From the NCBI GenBank assembly GCA_021234155.1, contig JAJEKV010000036.1:13717426-13781425 (forward strand): a stretch of DNA of 64,000 nucleotides, written 5' to 3'. The position numbers were made by a program, and so were the translations under genes. The DNA is from Isoetes taiwanensis. Its lineage: Eukaryota > Streptophyta > Lycopodiopsida > Isoetales > Isoetaceae. Shown piece after piece: positions 1 through 11,500 of this stretch. Under the pieces are notes generated by a model, which searched no databases, had not been told where the DNA came from, and was given only the letters and a program-made list of their open reading frames with translations. The first letter of the stretch is position 1, and each line of letters opens with the position of its first letter.

Positions 1-8
1 AAACTCAC

Positions 9-660
9 ATATTTTATCAAATGATATTTGGCCGCCTATGGTCTTCAAAGAAAATCACTTTTCCACTATTAAAATGAGACACAAAATAGAAGTAGGGTTG
101 CTTTTATTCCCTAGTGCCTAATCCTAAAGCGACGCGTGTCATAGCCCAATACTGCGGAATGGAAGTTGGGTTACTTCATTCCGGCTGACCGCCTATGCCT
201 ATTACTCAGCTGTTCACTGTTCCTTGTTGTTCTTCACCGAAAAGGCAAGCTCTTCACTGTTCTTTGTTGTTCTTTGTTGTTCTTCGCCGGAAAGGCTTTG
301 CAAGGCGCTAGATCTTAGCGTATACAGACTTCCTAGGGCAGGATCTTCGTAGAGCAACATCGAATCTATCAATAGACGTCTGATCTTCACTGAATCCTTT
401 CAAATCCATTCAAGAACTCTTCAAATCTGTTCAAATCTCTATGAAAAGCAAGAAAAAATCCAAAAACTAGCTCCCCTTATTTTTTGAAGAGAAGTAGGTT
501 CTTCCGAAAAATCGGCAATCCACTCCCCGCTTGTCGCCGGGGCCGCAAGGCCCATGTTTATTTTAAGCAAGGGAGCCCCTCGTGATCCCTTCCCCTATAT
601 ATATTTTATCAAATGATGTTTGGCCACCTATTATCGTAAAAGAAAATCACTTTTCCACTA
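9..660 (+). repeat. 60-bp direct repeat, copies 9-68 and 601-660
   Basis: Bases 9-68 and 601-660 are near-identical 60-bp copies, both opening with atattttatcaaatga and closing with cttttccacta, differing at a handful of positions. The 530 bp between them is non-coding and holds short runs of ttgttgttctt around 215-290. The spacing could reflect an old insertion or a local tandem duplication. I see no transposon ends or coding sequence. Confidence 0.6.
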
Positions 661-1147
661 GAAACGAAATAAGTTTGATTTGTAAATGGAGTCTTATTTT
701 ATTGTGGGGGATTTCCCTGCCGTAAAATAAGACACCTAGTCTTATTTGAATATATATAACTAAAAATATGGTTTTCCACTAGTATTTTAGTGGTCTCATA
801 TTTTATGACTACCATGCAGTGGAAAAGCAAGTTTAAATTTATGTGTTCCATTTTTAGCCCTGACTCACAAATGGTATCTTATATTGTATATGGCAAATTA
901 TGGTTTATTTATGAGATAAGCGTTGTGGATATTTTGTGCATTTAGGTCTGGAACTATTAAATATAAGTTTGGTTTATTATTATATTATTTGTAATGCACT
1001 GCATTCTTTAAATTTGATCTCAGTTTATGACCTCAGTTAATATTATGATCCCAGTTTTTCTTCCGGCAGCAGCGAATGAAATAACAGGACCAAGCAGACA
1101 AGCCGGCCGAATGCATAAGAAGTGCAACTTGTAAATGCAATTCTTTG
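661..1147. other. non-coding stretch, nothing recognised
   Basis: This stretch is AT-rich with no ORF of note, no RNA gene signature and no clear repeat structure. It leads directly into the coiled-coil ORF and could be its intron or upstream region. Confidence 0.4.
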
Positions 1148-1519
1148 ATGGGGAATTGGAGCAGAGAGCAAATGAAGCAGGTCTTGGATGGGGAAGTGGC
1201 TATTTCTGTCAGCCATGGTCATGGTAAAGAACAGGATAGAAGACGGGAGAAATCAGGAAAAAGTAGCGATGTAGAAACATTTAAGATCGAGAAGGAGAGG
1301 CACACCCTTGATTCCGAACAGTTGAAAGGAAAATTTAGCAGTATAGATACAGAACGATATCACAGATCTATTAATAAGGATGCCAGGGAAAACAGTCAAG
1401 AGCTCGAAAGACATCAAAGAGCTTTAAACCAAGAGAACAGTAAACACCGAAAAATATATGATGACAAGGAGCAGAGAGCAAATGAGCTTATAGATGAGAT
1501 GAATGCCTACAGCTTATAG
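1148..1519 (+). CDS. charged coiled-coil protein fragment, probably exon or pseudogene
   Basis: This open frame of 123 codons encodes a very polar, helix-favouring protein rich in E, K, R, Q, D and S. Its C-terminal half (SQELERHQRALNQENSKH and on) looks like coiled coil. I do not recognise a family. Such sequences occur in the coiled-coil parts of plant XS/XH-domain and many nuclear proteins, but no diagnostic domain is visible. The first ATG is at 1148. The upstream region has no obvious promoter, so the true 5' end may lie in another exon. The 3' end is created by a 26-bp tandem duplication that shifts the frame. With one copy the frame would run about 11 codons further. The words GCAGAGAGCAAATGA near 1160 and 1471 also repeat. 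It may be a gene fragment carried by a transposon. Confidence 0.4.
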   Translation: MGNWSREQMKQVLDGEVAISVSHGHGKEQDRRREKSGKSSDVETFKIEKERHTLDSEQLKGKFSSIDTERYHRSINKDARENSQELERHQRALNQENSKHRKIYDDKEQRANELIDEMNAYSL

Positions 1520-1536
1520 ATGAGATGAACGCCTAC
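1485..1536 (+). repeat. 26-bp tandem duplication creating a stop codon
   Basis: The unit at 1485-1510 is repeated at 1511-1536 with one base changed (aatgcctac against aacgcctac). Because 26 is not a multiple of three, the second copy places TAG (1517-1519) in frame and ends the coiled-coil ORF. Confidence 0.85.
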
Positions 1537-1910
1537 AGCTACAGCCACAGCTTAAGAGGAAATGTTTGAAAACAGGATTTTGGCAAAGAAAAGATCACTT
1601 TCAGAGTTTTTGACTTGCGTAAGATTGGTCAAATATAGAAACACAAAGGCCAATACAAGAAGGGTGCAGAAGGAAAAGGAATAGTAAAAGATAATGATTC
1701 AATTGTTACTTTCACGAACAGAGGGGGCCATAATACTGACCAGTAGGAAGGAAAAACAAGGAGGAAGTGGCATCAGGAAAAATTCAAAATTCAAAATGTT
1801 GGGAAAAGGATGAGTGGCAGCGGGAAAAATCCAGAATCCACAGAAGGGAAAAAGGATAAGTGGGTCCAGAATGATGGAAGAAGAATCTGATAATAATAAC
1901 ATGCATTGGT

Positions 1911-1985
1911 GAGCCCATCACTATTAAGGTTTTTCCTCGAAAATCCTTCTGTATGGGTTTTTAATCCCCGATAGTAATCGGGCTT
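1911..1985 (+). other. isolated copy of the three-way-junction RNA/DNA motif
   Basis: The outer stems are GAGCCC (1911-1916) with GGGCTT (1980-1985, one G-T pair), and ACTAT (1920-1924) with ATAGT (1971-1975). Inside is a GGTTTTTCCTCGAAAATCC hairpin followed by GGGTTTTTAATCC. The inner words match the motif found repeatedly at 39.8-42.9 kb and beside the LINE 3' end at 47.2 kb, while the outer stem sequence is different but still paired. This suggests the fold is what is conserved. Confidence 0.5.
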
Positions 1986-2329
1986 CACTAATATAGTCCG
2001 TGTCAAGGCGACTTTGTTGCCACCGGGCACCACTATTGGGCACCAAGACTATACACAATAATTGTAGAAAAAGGAAAGGAGCTAAGTCGAGACAAGGAGG
2101 GATCCGACCCAATCACCGTGATAGAGCTGGGTACAACCCGCCGAACGGTGCTCTATTTTCACATTCGAAGTTTTGGTGCACCAAAACCGAGGGTTCATAA
2201 TTTGACCCACTATTAAAGGTGGGACAGTTGAATCCATAATGTGTACAAAATTTCAAAGCCGGTAATAGCAAAGCACACCGCATGGCCATGAAGCCAAGTA
2301 TAAGTAAAGTGTATCAATAGAAAATAAGA

Positions 2330-2505
2330 TAAGCCCTCCGAAAGGGCTACAATGAACCAAAGATGCCTGTGCTAGTAGCACCCGGCCGAGGGAGCTCACC
2401 TCTACATGCTACATCACCAGGGCCCTGTGGCACTCCTGACAATAATTCTATTCTATTCTATTCTATTCTATTCTATTCTATTCTATTCTATTCTATTCTA
2501 TTCTA
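2330..2505 (+). mobile_element. SINE-like or LINE-3'-end element with (TTCTA)12 tail
   Basis: A compact structured segment contains the hairpins AGCCCT/AGGGCT (near 2334-2350) and GTGCT/AGCAC (near 2371-2383). It contains the string gggagctcacc...catgctacatcacc...gggcc, then tgacaataat and the pentanucleotide tail. The same body and tail junction (gggagctcgcc, catgctaca, gacaataat plus a simple repeat) recurs at 63720-63860. A 3' end made of short tandem repeats rather than poly(A) is typical of RTE-clade LINEs and SINEs mobilised by them. The 5' boundary is uncertain. Confidence 0.5.
2446..2505 (+). repeat. (TTCTA)12 microsatellite
   Basis: Twelve perfect copies of TTCTA. It forms the tail of the preceding SINE-like element and matches the (CTATT)4 tail of the LINE at 47337-47356. 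Confidence 0.95.
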
Positions 2506-4800
2506 TCCTATATGCTAATAAAACTTCTCGATTCTCCAAATTGTAGAGTTTTTGTCCACTATAATTTTGCCTTCCACCCGGTCGAAAGGGTATACAGCAT
2601 AATGCCATGGCATGGATGCCACGTTCTGTTGAGTACCTGTATTTATTGCTTCTTCCCATTCCAGCAGACATATCTTCTTCTAAGTTGATGCATTTAAGAA
2701 TGTCATTAGGAGCTGGGTTATTTTCCAACAAGCAGGGATAGAAACGTCGCCAGGAGCTGAGTTATTTTTCAAAAAACGGGGATAGGGATACTTCAAGTTT
2801 AAATTTGGTTTTTGTTTGCCCTAAATCGGTGAGAATCACATGTATTGGAGGCGCAGTAGCTCTGGTGGTTTTGAGCTTCCGACATTTGGAGTTTGGAGTT
2901 ACGTATAATGCTTTTTTCTTGCATGCAGTTTGTTCTTCCACAAAATATTCATGAAAATTATTTGACCGAGATATTTCTTTGCTCTTCTCATCAAGATTCT
3001 TTATAGTGATTATAGCAAATGCTAATATGATTGACACCACAGGTCATTAAGGGCACAGCCCAATCCACACTTATTGAATAAATCTGAACTCCTGCCTTCT
3101 GAAATATGTGTGGATCATCGGCCAAACTAAGAGAACATCTGAAGATATAATACCTAAAGTTATGGAGCAGAAGTCCAAGCAACTCAGTGTATTTGATCAC
3201 TTCTGATGTACATCAATATCATATATGCATCTTATGCAGGTATGAATTCTCTTCACTAACATTCACTCACTGGTTAGTTGTTCTTAACATTGCAAATTTC
3301 ATGGCGTATACATTGACTAAGTTGTTCTGTGCATTAGTTTTTTGCAACTTGCCCCAAAAATAGTGCAGAAAATTAAAACATTTAGGACCTTTGCTTTGCC
3401 ATCTTGCATTTTGAAACTAGAAGGTATACGGTAGAGAGAAAAATAATGATGTTGGTTTGGTGATAGGTGCTTTGGATGGCATCTAATGTGTGTTCAATGT
3501 GTTTTAACAGAGCTATGCATGAATCTTGTAGTGGAATTGGATACAAACCATCTTGGAAAAGGATGCACATGCACATTGTAAATTCCTAACACCTTAGTTC
3601 TCTTTGTGTTTGAGATAGTGGAATGAATGTATGTTATGCCTTGCAGATCGTGCCTCTCAAAATCTCCGAAAATACTCATTTGATGGCTGGCTGCAGCAGA
3701 TGCATGCGAGCAAAAGTTGCCTCTTGGTATTTAGAAGGTATTTTTTACAAGGCCTTAACAATGTAAAAGCATTGATGCATTAAGCATGCCCATATTATGA
3801 TTTCTTTCTACGTGTATCGTTGTGATGTGAATATAGAACGAAGATGATAACAACTGCTTAAGATCCTTGCCAAATGTTGAATAAGATATCCTTGGCTTAT
3901 AAAGGCAGCTTGGATGCTTCTGTCATTGTGTCGTCATTGCGATGAGTGTAACTGACCTGCTTACATGTCTTTTCAGATTGTTCACGAATTTCATTGATTG
4001 TCTGGAGGAGAAACCTCTGTTGCAAGTAAGTCAATGATTGATAGTAACAATAAGAGAAGCATCGAAAGAACTCAAAGTTGGATTAACACTTTTAAAGAAA
4101 AGATGCAGAGAATTAGGATTTAGTAGATGGCCACATAAAGCTCAAAAGTCTTCCATTCACAAAACCCAAAACCCAAGTATTCGATTCTTTGTTTATTCTT
4201 TGTTGTATTGTTAATAATGTGATGTGAGTCTGACAAGATGCATATGGTTAGATATCTCAAATCATGATGCGTTTCAAGGGTTTTGTCAATGTAAATTGTT
4301 CTTTTTGCTTCAGATCAAAACCAAGGATTGAAGGACATTTAGATAGTATATGATGGATTTTGAAATGCGACTTGCTTGCAGGTATGCTCTTCCATTTATG
4401 ATTCTCACCTGAGTATCTCAGTATCATACACACACTCTTCAATATCTGTAAGCACAATTTACATGTTTTAGTTTTCACTGGCAAAAGCTCAAGTTTTTTT
4501 CCAGACTCATGCAAGGGGCCTTCTCAGCTTTGAGTGCAGTAGATCAGAGTTTAGGGCAGCAAGGAGCATCCTGGAGAAATCCTTGGCTTCTAGGAGAGTA
4601 AATCTGTCCAACACCATGCTATAGATTGCATTACAACCAACAAATAAGGATGACATATCAAGAACTAGATAACAGGAATTGGCTGCAAGATGGACACATA
4701 TTCAATATGGACACTATTGTGAAGATTCAATGTCAGCATACTGTACTTAGAAATAGATCATTGGGGAGTTTGAGGCTAGATTTTTGCAAAAATTTGTAAA
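2506..4800. other. long non-coding stretch, no gene recognised
   Basis: No ORF longer than about 90 codons carries a recognisable domain, and codon-like structure is absent. The sequence is about 60-65% AT. It may be intronic or intergenic. I see no RNA genes, LTRs or inverted termini here. Confidence 0.4.
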
Positions 4801-4829
4801 TGGGCCATGAAATGCAAGGATATTGATTA

Positions 4830-5520
4830 TTTTAGGCAATATTTCTTGCCATATCACTAAGTATATATTGCAAGGCAAGTACAATTACCATGTCCCCATC
4901 TCATGAAATACCATCGTTGCAAGATACAGGAAATTACATACCACAGCTTGCGATATCCAAAATAGATTTCTTGAGACAAGTTTAATTACCATGTCACTAT
5001 TTCATGAAGAGTAGGTCATTGTAGGGTATGTACGATCACTGAATTATGTCATTACAAATACTTATAATAAACCATTCTTTATTGAAGAAAATAGATGCGA
5101 ACATCTGATTAGCAGTTCCATATCTTGAAAGTGCATAGTAATATGCCATATCGTGATTGCAAGATATGTAGTATTTGGAAAATATATAACCCACAACTTG
5201 CAATATCACTAAATAGATTTCTCAAGGCAAGTGTGATTACAATGTAACTATTTCATAATGAAAATATATAACCACAGGTTGCAATATCACCAAATATATT
5301 TCCCAACAATGTGACTATTTCATAAAGGGTGTCGTCATTTGCAGGATAATGTCTAGGAATTATATGGCGACAACACTTATGAACTATTGTTTATTGAAGA
5401 AAATAGATGCGAGCATTTGACTCAAGCACTTTCATATGACTACAAGACTCCTAAACCATTGTTTATTGAAGAAAATGTTTGTGGCATTTGATTTAGGCGC
5501 ATCCATATCCTGAACTTGCA
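4830..5520 (+). repeat. degenerate tandem repeat region
   Basis: The block 'gcaatatcactaaatagatttc' with 'aggcaagtgtgattac..atgt.actatttcat' recurs near 4855, 4950, 5205 and 5275. The block 'ttgtttattgaagaaaat' recurs near 5078, 5390 and 5460. Units are interrupted and diverged, with a larger period of roughly 300 bp. No coding capacity is seen. Confidence 0.6.
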
Positions 5521-5661
5521 TAGTACCTTTGTAAAACTGCGTTTTGCCAACACGAACCTCATTGAAACCCGTAAAATGACGGCATCGCCTATCTCTTTAC
5601 GTTAGACCAAGACCAAGGTGTTTAGATATCTATAACTCTATAGATACCTGCATCAAGATGT

Positions 5662-5696
5662 ATTTAACGCCCGGCAATGCCTGGCTCCGTTATTAG
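5662..5696 (+). other. possible Helitron-type 3' terminus (hairpin plus TTAG)
   Basis: A hairpin at 5670-5684 (CCCGGC AAT GCCTGG, one mismatch) is followed 9 bp later by TTAG and then T. Canonical plant Helitrons end in a GC-rich hairpin about 10-12 nt before CTRR and insert between A and T. Here the first C of CTRR is T. No matching TC 5' terminus was located upstream, so this is a candidate only. It abuts the left end of the large inverted repeat. Confidence 0.3.
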
Positions 5697-6252
5697 TATA
5701 GTTTAGATAAGAAATTAAAAAGTAGTTAACAATTTTGAGGTTCCCAATCTTTATATTCCTATATCCTATATAATAAAGAAATAGCGTCTGTGAGTGAGCA
5801 CCCCCATCGATGTCTAAGGAGGCGCCACGTGGCACAATCTCAATCTCTACGTCCTCCCTCCATCTTAGTGGGGCCTTTGAAAGCTTTTATGTTTTTTGAG
5901 GGATTCTAACACTGGTCCATGCCTCCAAACCCACGGTGAGGCCTGATCAATTTAAGAATGTTGTAGAATGTTCTACATTGCCCTAGAACCTGTAGAATCT
6001 TCTACAATTTCTGGAATGATCTAGATGCTAATGGGTGAGCACCTTAATCTTAAAATAATAGGTTTTTTTTTTTAACTTTATAAAGAGTCAAAATAGAATG
6101 TTTTGGAATGTTCTAAATGTTCAGGGTACGCACCTCAATCTAAAAATAAAAAGTTTTTTGAAACTTCTTAACAGTCATAGAATCTGCTCGAATGTTCCAG
6201 CTTGTGATTGTGTAAATGGGTGATTGTGATACTTTAGAATTAGTAGCAGGTG
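5697..6252 (+). repeat. left inverted arm, outer part
   Basis: This segment is inverted-repeat partner to 43757-43315 and the beginning of the 38.9-37.8 kb arm. It contains a G-box palindrome (GCCACGTGGC near 5832-5841) and two diverged 'ttctagaatgttccag / taaaataatagg' subrepeats at 5955-6190. It is interrupted at 6253 by gypsy-2 and resumes at 34513. Confidence 0.65.
6248..6252 (+). repeat. target-site duplication AGGTG of gypsy-2, left copy
   Basis: AGGTG lies immediately before the LTR start TGTGATG. The same AGGTG occurs at 34508-34512 just after the 3' LTR end. Five bases is the usual Ty3/Gypsy duplication length. Confidence 0.85.
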
Positions 6253-6687
6253 TGTGATGTAATTAAATTTGTACCTTGTTAAAAATAAAGAAAGAAGGAG
6301 AGGGAAGTGACATGGCAAAGTCCTGACATGGTAAAGAGATGTTATATAGGGAAAAACTAAAAACATAAGTGAGAGGAGAAAGAAAAAAAAGGGGGAAGAC
6401 AAGACCAGAAAGGAAGATTAGAAGAAGCAATTGACACGATAGGCAGTTCTATAGCATCTTAAACAATATATTGATCTATTCATACAAGTTAATATTTCAA
6501 ACAAAAGAAAAGAAAAGAATTACATGGAGTTCTTATCTGATAAAAAACCAACGGCGAATTGGCTTCGCGCTCGATTTTCCTCCTCGCTATGCATTCTCAT
6601 CCCCGAGACCAAGCTTGCAACAGAGTCCGCAATAATGAAATCAAAATCGAACATTCTTCAAACCAGCCATACATTCGTTATAATCAG
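6253..6687 (+). repeat. gypsy-2 5' LTR, part 1
   Basis: This segment matches 29416-29850 along its length (tgatgtaattaaatttg, gaaagaaggagagggaagt, agaaaaaaaaggggga, gttcttatctgat). The purine-rich leader-like stretch is at 6289-6420. It is broken by gypsy-1 after ATAATCAG (6680-6687), and the remainder lies at 26065. Confidence 0.85.
6680..6687 (+). repeat. target-site duplication of gypsy-1, left copy
   Basis: ATAATCAG occurs here and again at 26057-26064, bracketing gypsy-1. The unoccupied sister site in the gypsy-2 3' LTR (about 29845-29852, gtaactac) is a diverged single copy. Only about 5 bp need be true duplication. Confidence 0.75.
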
Positions 6688-6829
6688 GATTTGCCCAAGT
6701 ATTTATACCCGGTGATAATGAATAAATAAACCCACATCGCCACCCAAAGAAAGGTACGCCACCATGGGGTATTGTAACCTAGGGGGTTGACCTAAAAGGG
6801 ATTAAATTAGCTATGATCATTAAGGATAA
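6688..6829 (+). repeat. gypsy-1 5' LTR, part 1
   Basis: This segment matches 24467-24597: ccaagtatttatacc, gccacccaaagaaagg, cgccaccatggggtattgtaac, gggttgacctaaaag. The first bases differ from the 3' LTR start TGTCGCTCC. It stops abruptly after aaggataa, and the LTR resumes at 13297. Confidence 0.85.
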
Positions 6830-6916
6830 TCAACTTTGTTAATTTGGGATTATCCGGTCTGGAGAAAAACTTTTTTGGAATTTTTCTTAGACGCATTTCC
6901 CTAAGGTTCTGGGGCT

Positions 6917-7240
6917 TTGATCGCCCTAAAAACCACATGCCAAAAATCTATGGAAAAAAAATTTGAGTGCAATTGGGTTTCACTTTTGATTTGCCCCTTT
7001 CTCGTTTTTATGGCATGCATATGCTACATTGCGTGCCAAAGGCTCTCCTATCCGATTACATATGGCGAGGAGGAAGCATGCAAAGAAATGGCGATTCCAA
7101 ATCCTTTTAACTCCGACTTAGTTATCTTCAGCAGACATCAATATTATGATGATGATGATGATGAGCCGAAGGAATGTAGAAGAGAAAGGCAATGGATGAT
7201 TTCTCAAAATGTAGATCGGCTAGCACAATTTCAAAATTAA
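6917..7240 (+). CDS. hypothetical protein with one membrane segment
   Basis: The frame has about 107 codons. A hydrophobic stretch (about residues 20-40, VSLLICPFLVFMACICYIAC) could be a membrane segment. It is followed by a polar C-terminal half with a run of five aspartates encoded by a (GAT)n microsatellite (7147-7164). I recognise no family. An overlapping frame runs to 7461. The ORF lies near the left end of the 6.46-kb insertion with no visible partner genes. It may be chance coding in non-coding DNA. Confidence 0.2.
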   Translation: MIALKTTCQKSMEKKFECNWVSLLICPFLVFMACICYIACQRLSYPITYGEEEACKEMAIPNPFNSDLVIFSRHQYYDDDDDEPKECRRERQWMISQNVDRLAQFQN

Positions 7241-8284
7241 CCGCTAGCTTACAAAGCTACCTCTCGATAATTCCTTCGCCTCTCGGTAATTTCTGTTTTG
7301 GCCTTTTAGTCTTAAACCAAGTGTATTCTTCCTCATATTTAGAACTTTCTAGAGATGAATGCAAACCCGAGTCCATAATCACCGCAGCTTTTCCTTACAT
7401 CATATTTGGTTATATCTACCGAGCTTTGAAGTTTGATGGCATGCCCGCTTGTAAGAAATGATCTATGCAAATAAATCGATGTTTCTTCACATTTGTTATG
7501 CAAAGAAGGCATCTTTCTTGAATGGTATTAATATGCCCGAATATATTAAGCTCCAGAAATGGGTTTAGTTGAATTGCAATAGGTTTGTTAGTTTGCCCTT
7601 ACCTTGGAGCAAGAAATAGATTATTTGCTATCTTTGCCTATGTAGCATTTCGAAATCTATCTTTGCATTTTCACGATTTTCTGAAATTGCTCATATGTCT
7701 ATTGTCTTTCTTGCAATTTTGAAATGGCATAATGCATTTGTCGTTTATCAGACTGAGGACTCATCCATCCATTATTGTTTGACCCATCCATTATTGTTTG
7801 ACAACCGTTCATTCTTTTTCCAAAATTATGAAAGTCACCACAATAGCTCATTTGTTCTAAAATCAGGAGAGAGTCACCATGCCAACACTACATTCCTAAT
7901 GATTTATCAATTCTCAAGTAGAGGTATTACTTCCATTTCAATTATAAAGTACAAGTTCCACTCATCTAAGATGGTGTATTTTAAGGTTAACCTTTAATAG
8001 AATAGATTTTGTCTTTCTTGCTACCTAATTTTCCTTGCGCACTCCAGCGCATAGCCGATGGGTAGGCATTTTACTTCAAAGAAAGAAATAAGCTTAAGCC
8101 ATGAGCCTAATCAATTCCAAAATGTTATGATTCTCGGGGCTACATTTATCCTGCATATATGGCACATGCATTCTTTAAGGATTCCGCATTTAGGAGAACT
8201 GATAGTATTTTGAAGGTAATACCTTTATTTAGAACATTATCTATCTCAATTTACATATTATTTTAATTGTTTTGATCCCCAAAG
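7241..8284. other. non-coding stretch inside the 6.46-kb insertion
   Basis: No recognised genes. A 17-19 bp tandem duplication (ccatccattattgtttgac, about 7765-7802) lies within a short ORF. The rest is AT-rich sequence without domains. Confidence 0.35.
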
Positions 8285-8435
8285 ATATTGCAATCAAATG
8301 CCTCAAGAATACTCTGCGCAGATCATTCGATCTCCATGGACTATTTCTCATCTTGGAGATCCAAAGCAAATCTTCGGAGTTTAGGCCGCAGCTTGAACTC
8401 ACAGGAGATCCTGTGCATGTGGGTCCGCTTGAAGG
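8285..8435 (+). other. possible orphan exon
   Basis: The segment lies between a pyrimidine/AAAG-type upstream edge and a GT donor (cttgaag|gtaatc, about 8434). In frame it reads DIAIKCLKNTLRRSFDL... to ...LELTGDPVHVGPLEG, which looks like protein rather than random sequence. The family is not recognised. No matching exons were identified nearby, so if real it is a captured or relict exon. Confidence 0.25.
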
Positions 8436-10890
8436 TAATCTTTAATAAGTTGCATGCTACATCATTTTTTTAAATAACTATTAGTCTAGAGTAGAGCATT
8501 TGTACTAGCTTTATTATCATGAGAAATAATTGACAAAGAAATATGCGTTGATTAGATCTTAAGGGCTCTTCTAAGCAATATACACTTTGTCTTTTAGAGA
8601 TGTTAATACATTCAAAGAGAATCCTTATGGAGCAATTCATGCTCATCAAAATTGTATTGAACTTATTATTCTTCGCTGAACAAATAAGAATTTATATTAG
8701 TCCTATAATGAAGATCTTATAAACGTGAGAACATCGTAGAGCAGGATACTTCGTGAAAAGAGGTAGGGCAAGACAAGGATGACTATAGTTTGATAAATTC
8801 TAATCTATTTCGTAAGTTATTGCCACAAGAGCATGCCTATAGTGCTTTCCCTTTGCCCAAGCCGCCAGCAGCTATCGGGTAACTTATAGTGTTGATTAGT
8901 GTTAAGTCCCTTACGCAGTTGGTGCTGTAACCCCATTCTCAGAGATGCTCTCTGCATAAACCCGAAGGACCATCTATGGGTCCTCTTTATTCAAGACTCC
9001 TTTTTCATTATCCTCTTTTCACACAAGATTTCGAAGCTGGAATTTTGTTGATGCAAGTACATGCTATGATTAGCTTTAGAATCACATATGCTAGGTCCAA
9101 ATGGCCCTGATATACACTATTCTAAGATTTGTATAGTTCATGAGTGATGGAATAGCTTTATATTGAGCATCCGTGATTCATTTCAATGCGCTCTACATGC
9201 TAAGAACAATCAAATTTGTGATGTTTGCGCTACAGAGATATAGTGCCACAATTCTTCGTTATTTTATGCTCTGGCCAGGTTAAAAGTGTGTCAGATGCAA
9301 GAGTTGTGCACGTAAGAGATGGAAAGTAAGGTAAATGAACCTTTCCACAGAACATGATTGAAGCAACCAGTGATAAAAGCAATGTCATTTAATGGTAATG
9401 ACAGCGCTTAATTTTTAACATGGTGTCATATATGCCGCGCATCCGTATGACTTTACCTTCCTTCAGATGTTGCAGTAGGTGATAATGAATCGGGCTGTTG
9501 GTTTTGCATGCTTCCTAACGTGAGATCTATAAATGCCACCATTACCATGTTGATGTTTTTATTGGCATCTATGTAGACGTCGTGCTTTAGAGGATAACAA
9601 GCTTCATGTGGTCAAGAAAATTGATTTAGAGCTTATATGAGTTGCGTGACTGGGCACTCAATCTTTTTATTGAGAAACAAAAATGGATCTATCATTTCAT
9701 ACAATTCTTCTATAGGAACCTTGGAGCTGTTTAGTAAATGTTAAAGCTAGCCTTTTAACTGGATGCTCAAATATATTGTGTATGTATATTTGTTTTCTAT
9801 AGTGTAGAAATCCTTACCATTTTTTCTCTATAACTACTGTAAAGAGCTGTGTGGATTTATGTGCATATTGCTGACACAATATATGATGTTGTGTGCTATT
9901 GAATGTAATTTCATAATCTAGCATACCTTCAGCACTTAATCAATCATTTACGACCAATTAAAAAATGGCTGCCATTCCTAAATCCAAGGGAAAACCTCGC
10001 GATTTTCTCTTATGAAGTTTCCAGCTGTCCTTTGATGATGATGATGATTTATTGTGCACCTATCTTTTGTTGTGATACATGGCTCGATATCTTCTTCAGC
10101 CTTCCGCCTTTCAACTCCCAACTTTCTCATGTGACTTTGATTATAGAGCTTTTGTTCAATGGTAGTAGTAGCATTTTGCGTGCCAGCAGTTATGCACCTT
10201 TTCTATGCCATAATCCATGTTTTTGACTTGGTGAATGACCCCAAATGGAGCTCTCTTATTGGCGACTATACATTTGAGAGATACCTCAAATAATAAGTAT
10301 GCATCAATGAGCATATTCTTCAACCACAACATGAATCTCAAGAATGTGTATATATCAATGAGCATATTCGCCAACCAAAACCCTAATTTTTAGAATTGTT
10401 TTTACTCATTTTTTAATGAAATAAAATTATACTAGCATGGTTTGTGCAGAATAAGAATCCTCAAATGCAATAAGCTTACTATAGTAACTTTGACCCTCCT
10501 AACTCATAGGCATAATCATCTCAAGGATGTTGAAGTGTTTGTAAGCTCATCAGGAAAGAATCTCATTCTTAAATCATGATATAGGATGGTCGAAGCACTA
10601 TGACAAAGTAAAATGATGAAATAAAGTCCAAAACCATCTAGACCAAGATATATTCTTGGCTTATTCACTTGGTATGGAAATATGAATGTACCAAAGAAGA
10701 CAGATGAAATTGCCTATGATTAATTGATGCAAAAGACAACCTCCAAGAAATGGCATGCAAGAAAGTCCAAGAAGAAAAACTACTCATAGGGAACTTCCTT
10801 GAATAATTCATTACGAGACATGGAGCTCCCAAATCCTCCCCTACAATAGTCAAACCCAGCCTTTAAAAAGCTTCCAATGTGTTTGTCCTA
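8436..10890. other. non-coding stretch inside the 6.46-kb insertion
   Basis: Only short chance ORFs are seen. There is a (GAT)n run at about 10034-10048. A local duplication with a period of about 50 bp repeats 'atcaatgagcatattc..caacca' at about 10303 and 10352. No RNA genes or domains are seen. Confidence 0.35.
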
Positions 10891-10899
10891 TTTATATGT

Positions 10900-11500
10900 C
10901 CCTCCATGTTGTATGTGCCATGAGAGAACACCTGCAAGTTACAAATGCAGCTTCTAGGTTTTAAAAGTTTCATGGGCCGCCTTATTATGTCCTCCATATT
11001 CTACTTATTATATGTCTTTTCATATGTTGTATGTGCCATGTGAGAGGACACTATTACAAAATTCAGATTTTAAAGCTACATTCTCTTAAGTTAGGAAAGC
11101 TTTGAGGTGGATGGTCCAAGATTGTGTATTCATGGCGTGACAATTATGAAACAAGATTGTGACTTAGTTATTTGAATGCTCCATAAGATCAATGATTCAT
11201 CCCCTACTGCATTGTGACTAATGATGGCCTCTTTCACATAAAGCGTTAAATGCACAAAATTAAATAAAATGCATCATCTAATACATAACACGAAGTTAAA
11301 AGTATATGTTGTAGTCAAGGTGGATGGTCCAACATTTTGTATTGCGTGAACACAATTATGAAACAAGATTGTGACTAATTGTTTGAATGCTCCTAATATC
11401 AATGATTCATCCACGTTGTATCAGAATCCTCAATGATGGCCTCTTCCACAGCTTCAACAAACAAAACTAAAAAGTGCCTCCTCGCTTTGTGCATCATCTC
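10900..11500 (+). repeat. diverged tandem repeats
   Basis: The word 'tgttgtatgtgccatg.gagag.acac' occurs near 10907 and 11027. A longer unit of about 210 bp begins at about 11098 and again at about 11318 (aggtggatggtccaa, caattatgaaacaagattgtgact, ttgaatgctcc, atcaatgattcatcc, atgatggcctctt). No coding potential is seen. Confidence 0.65.
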
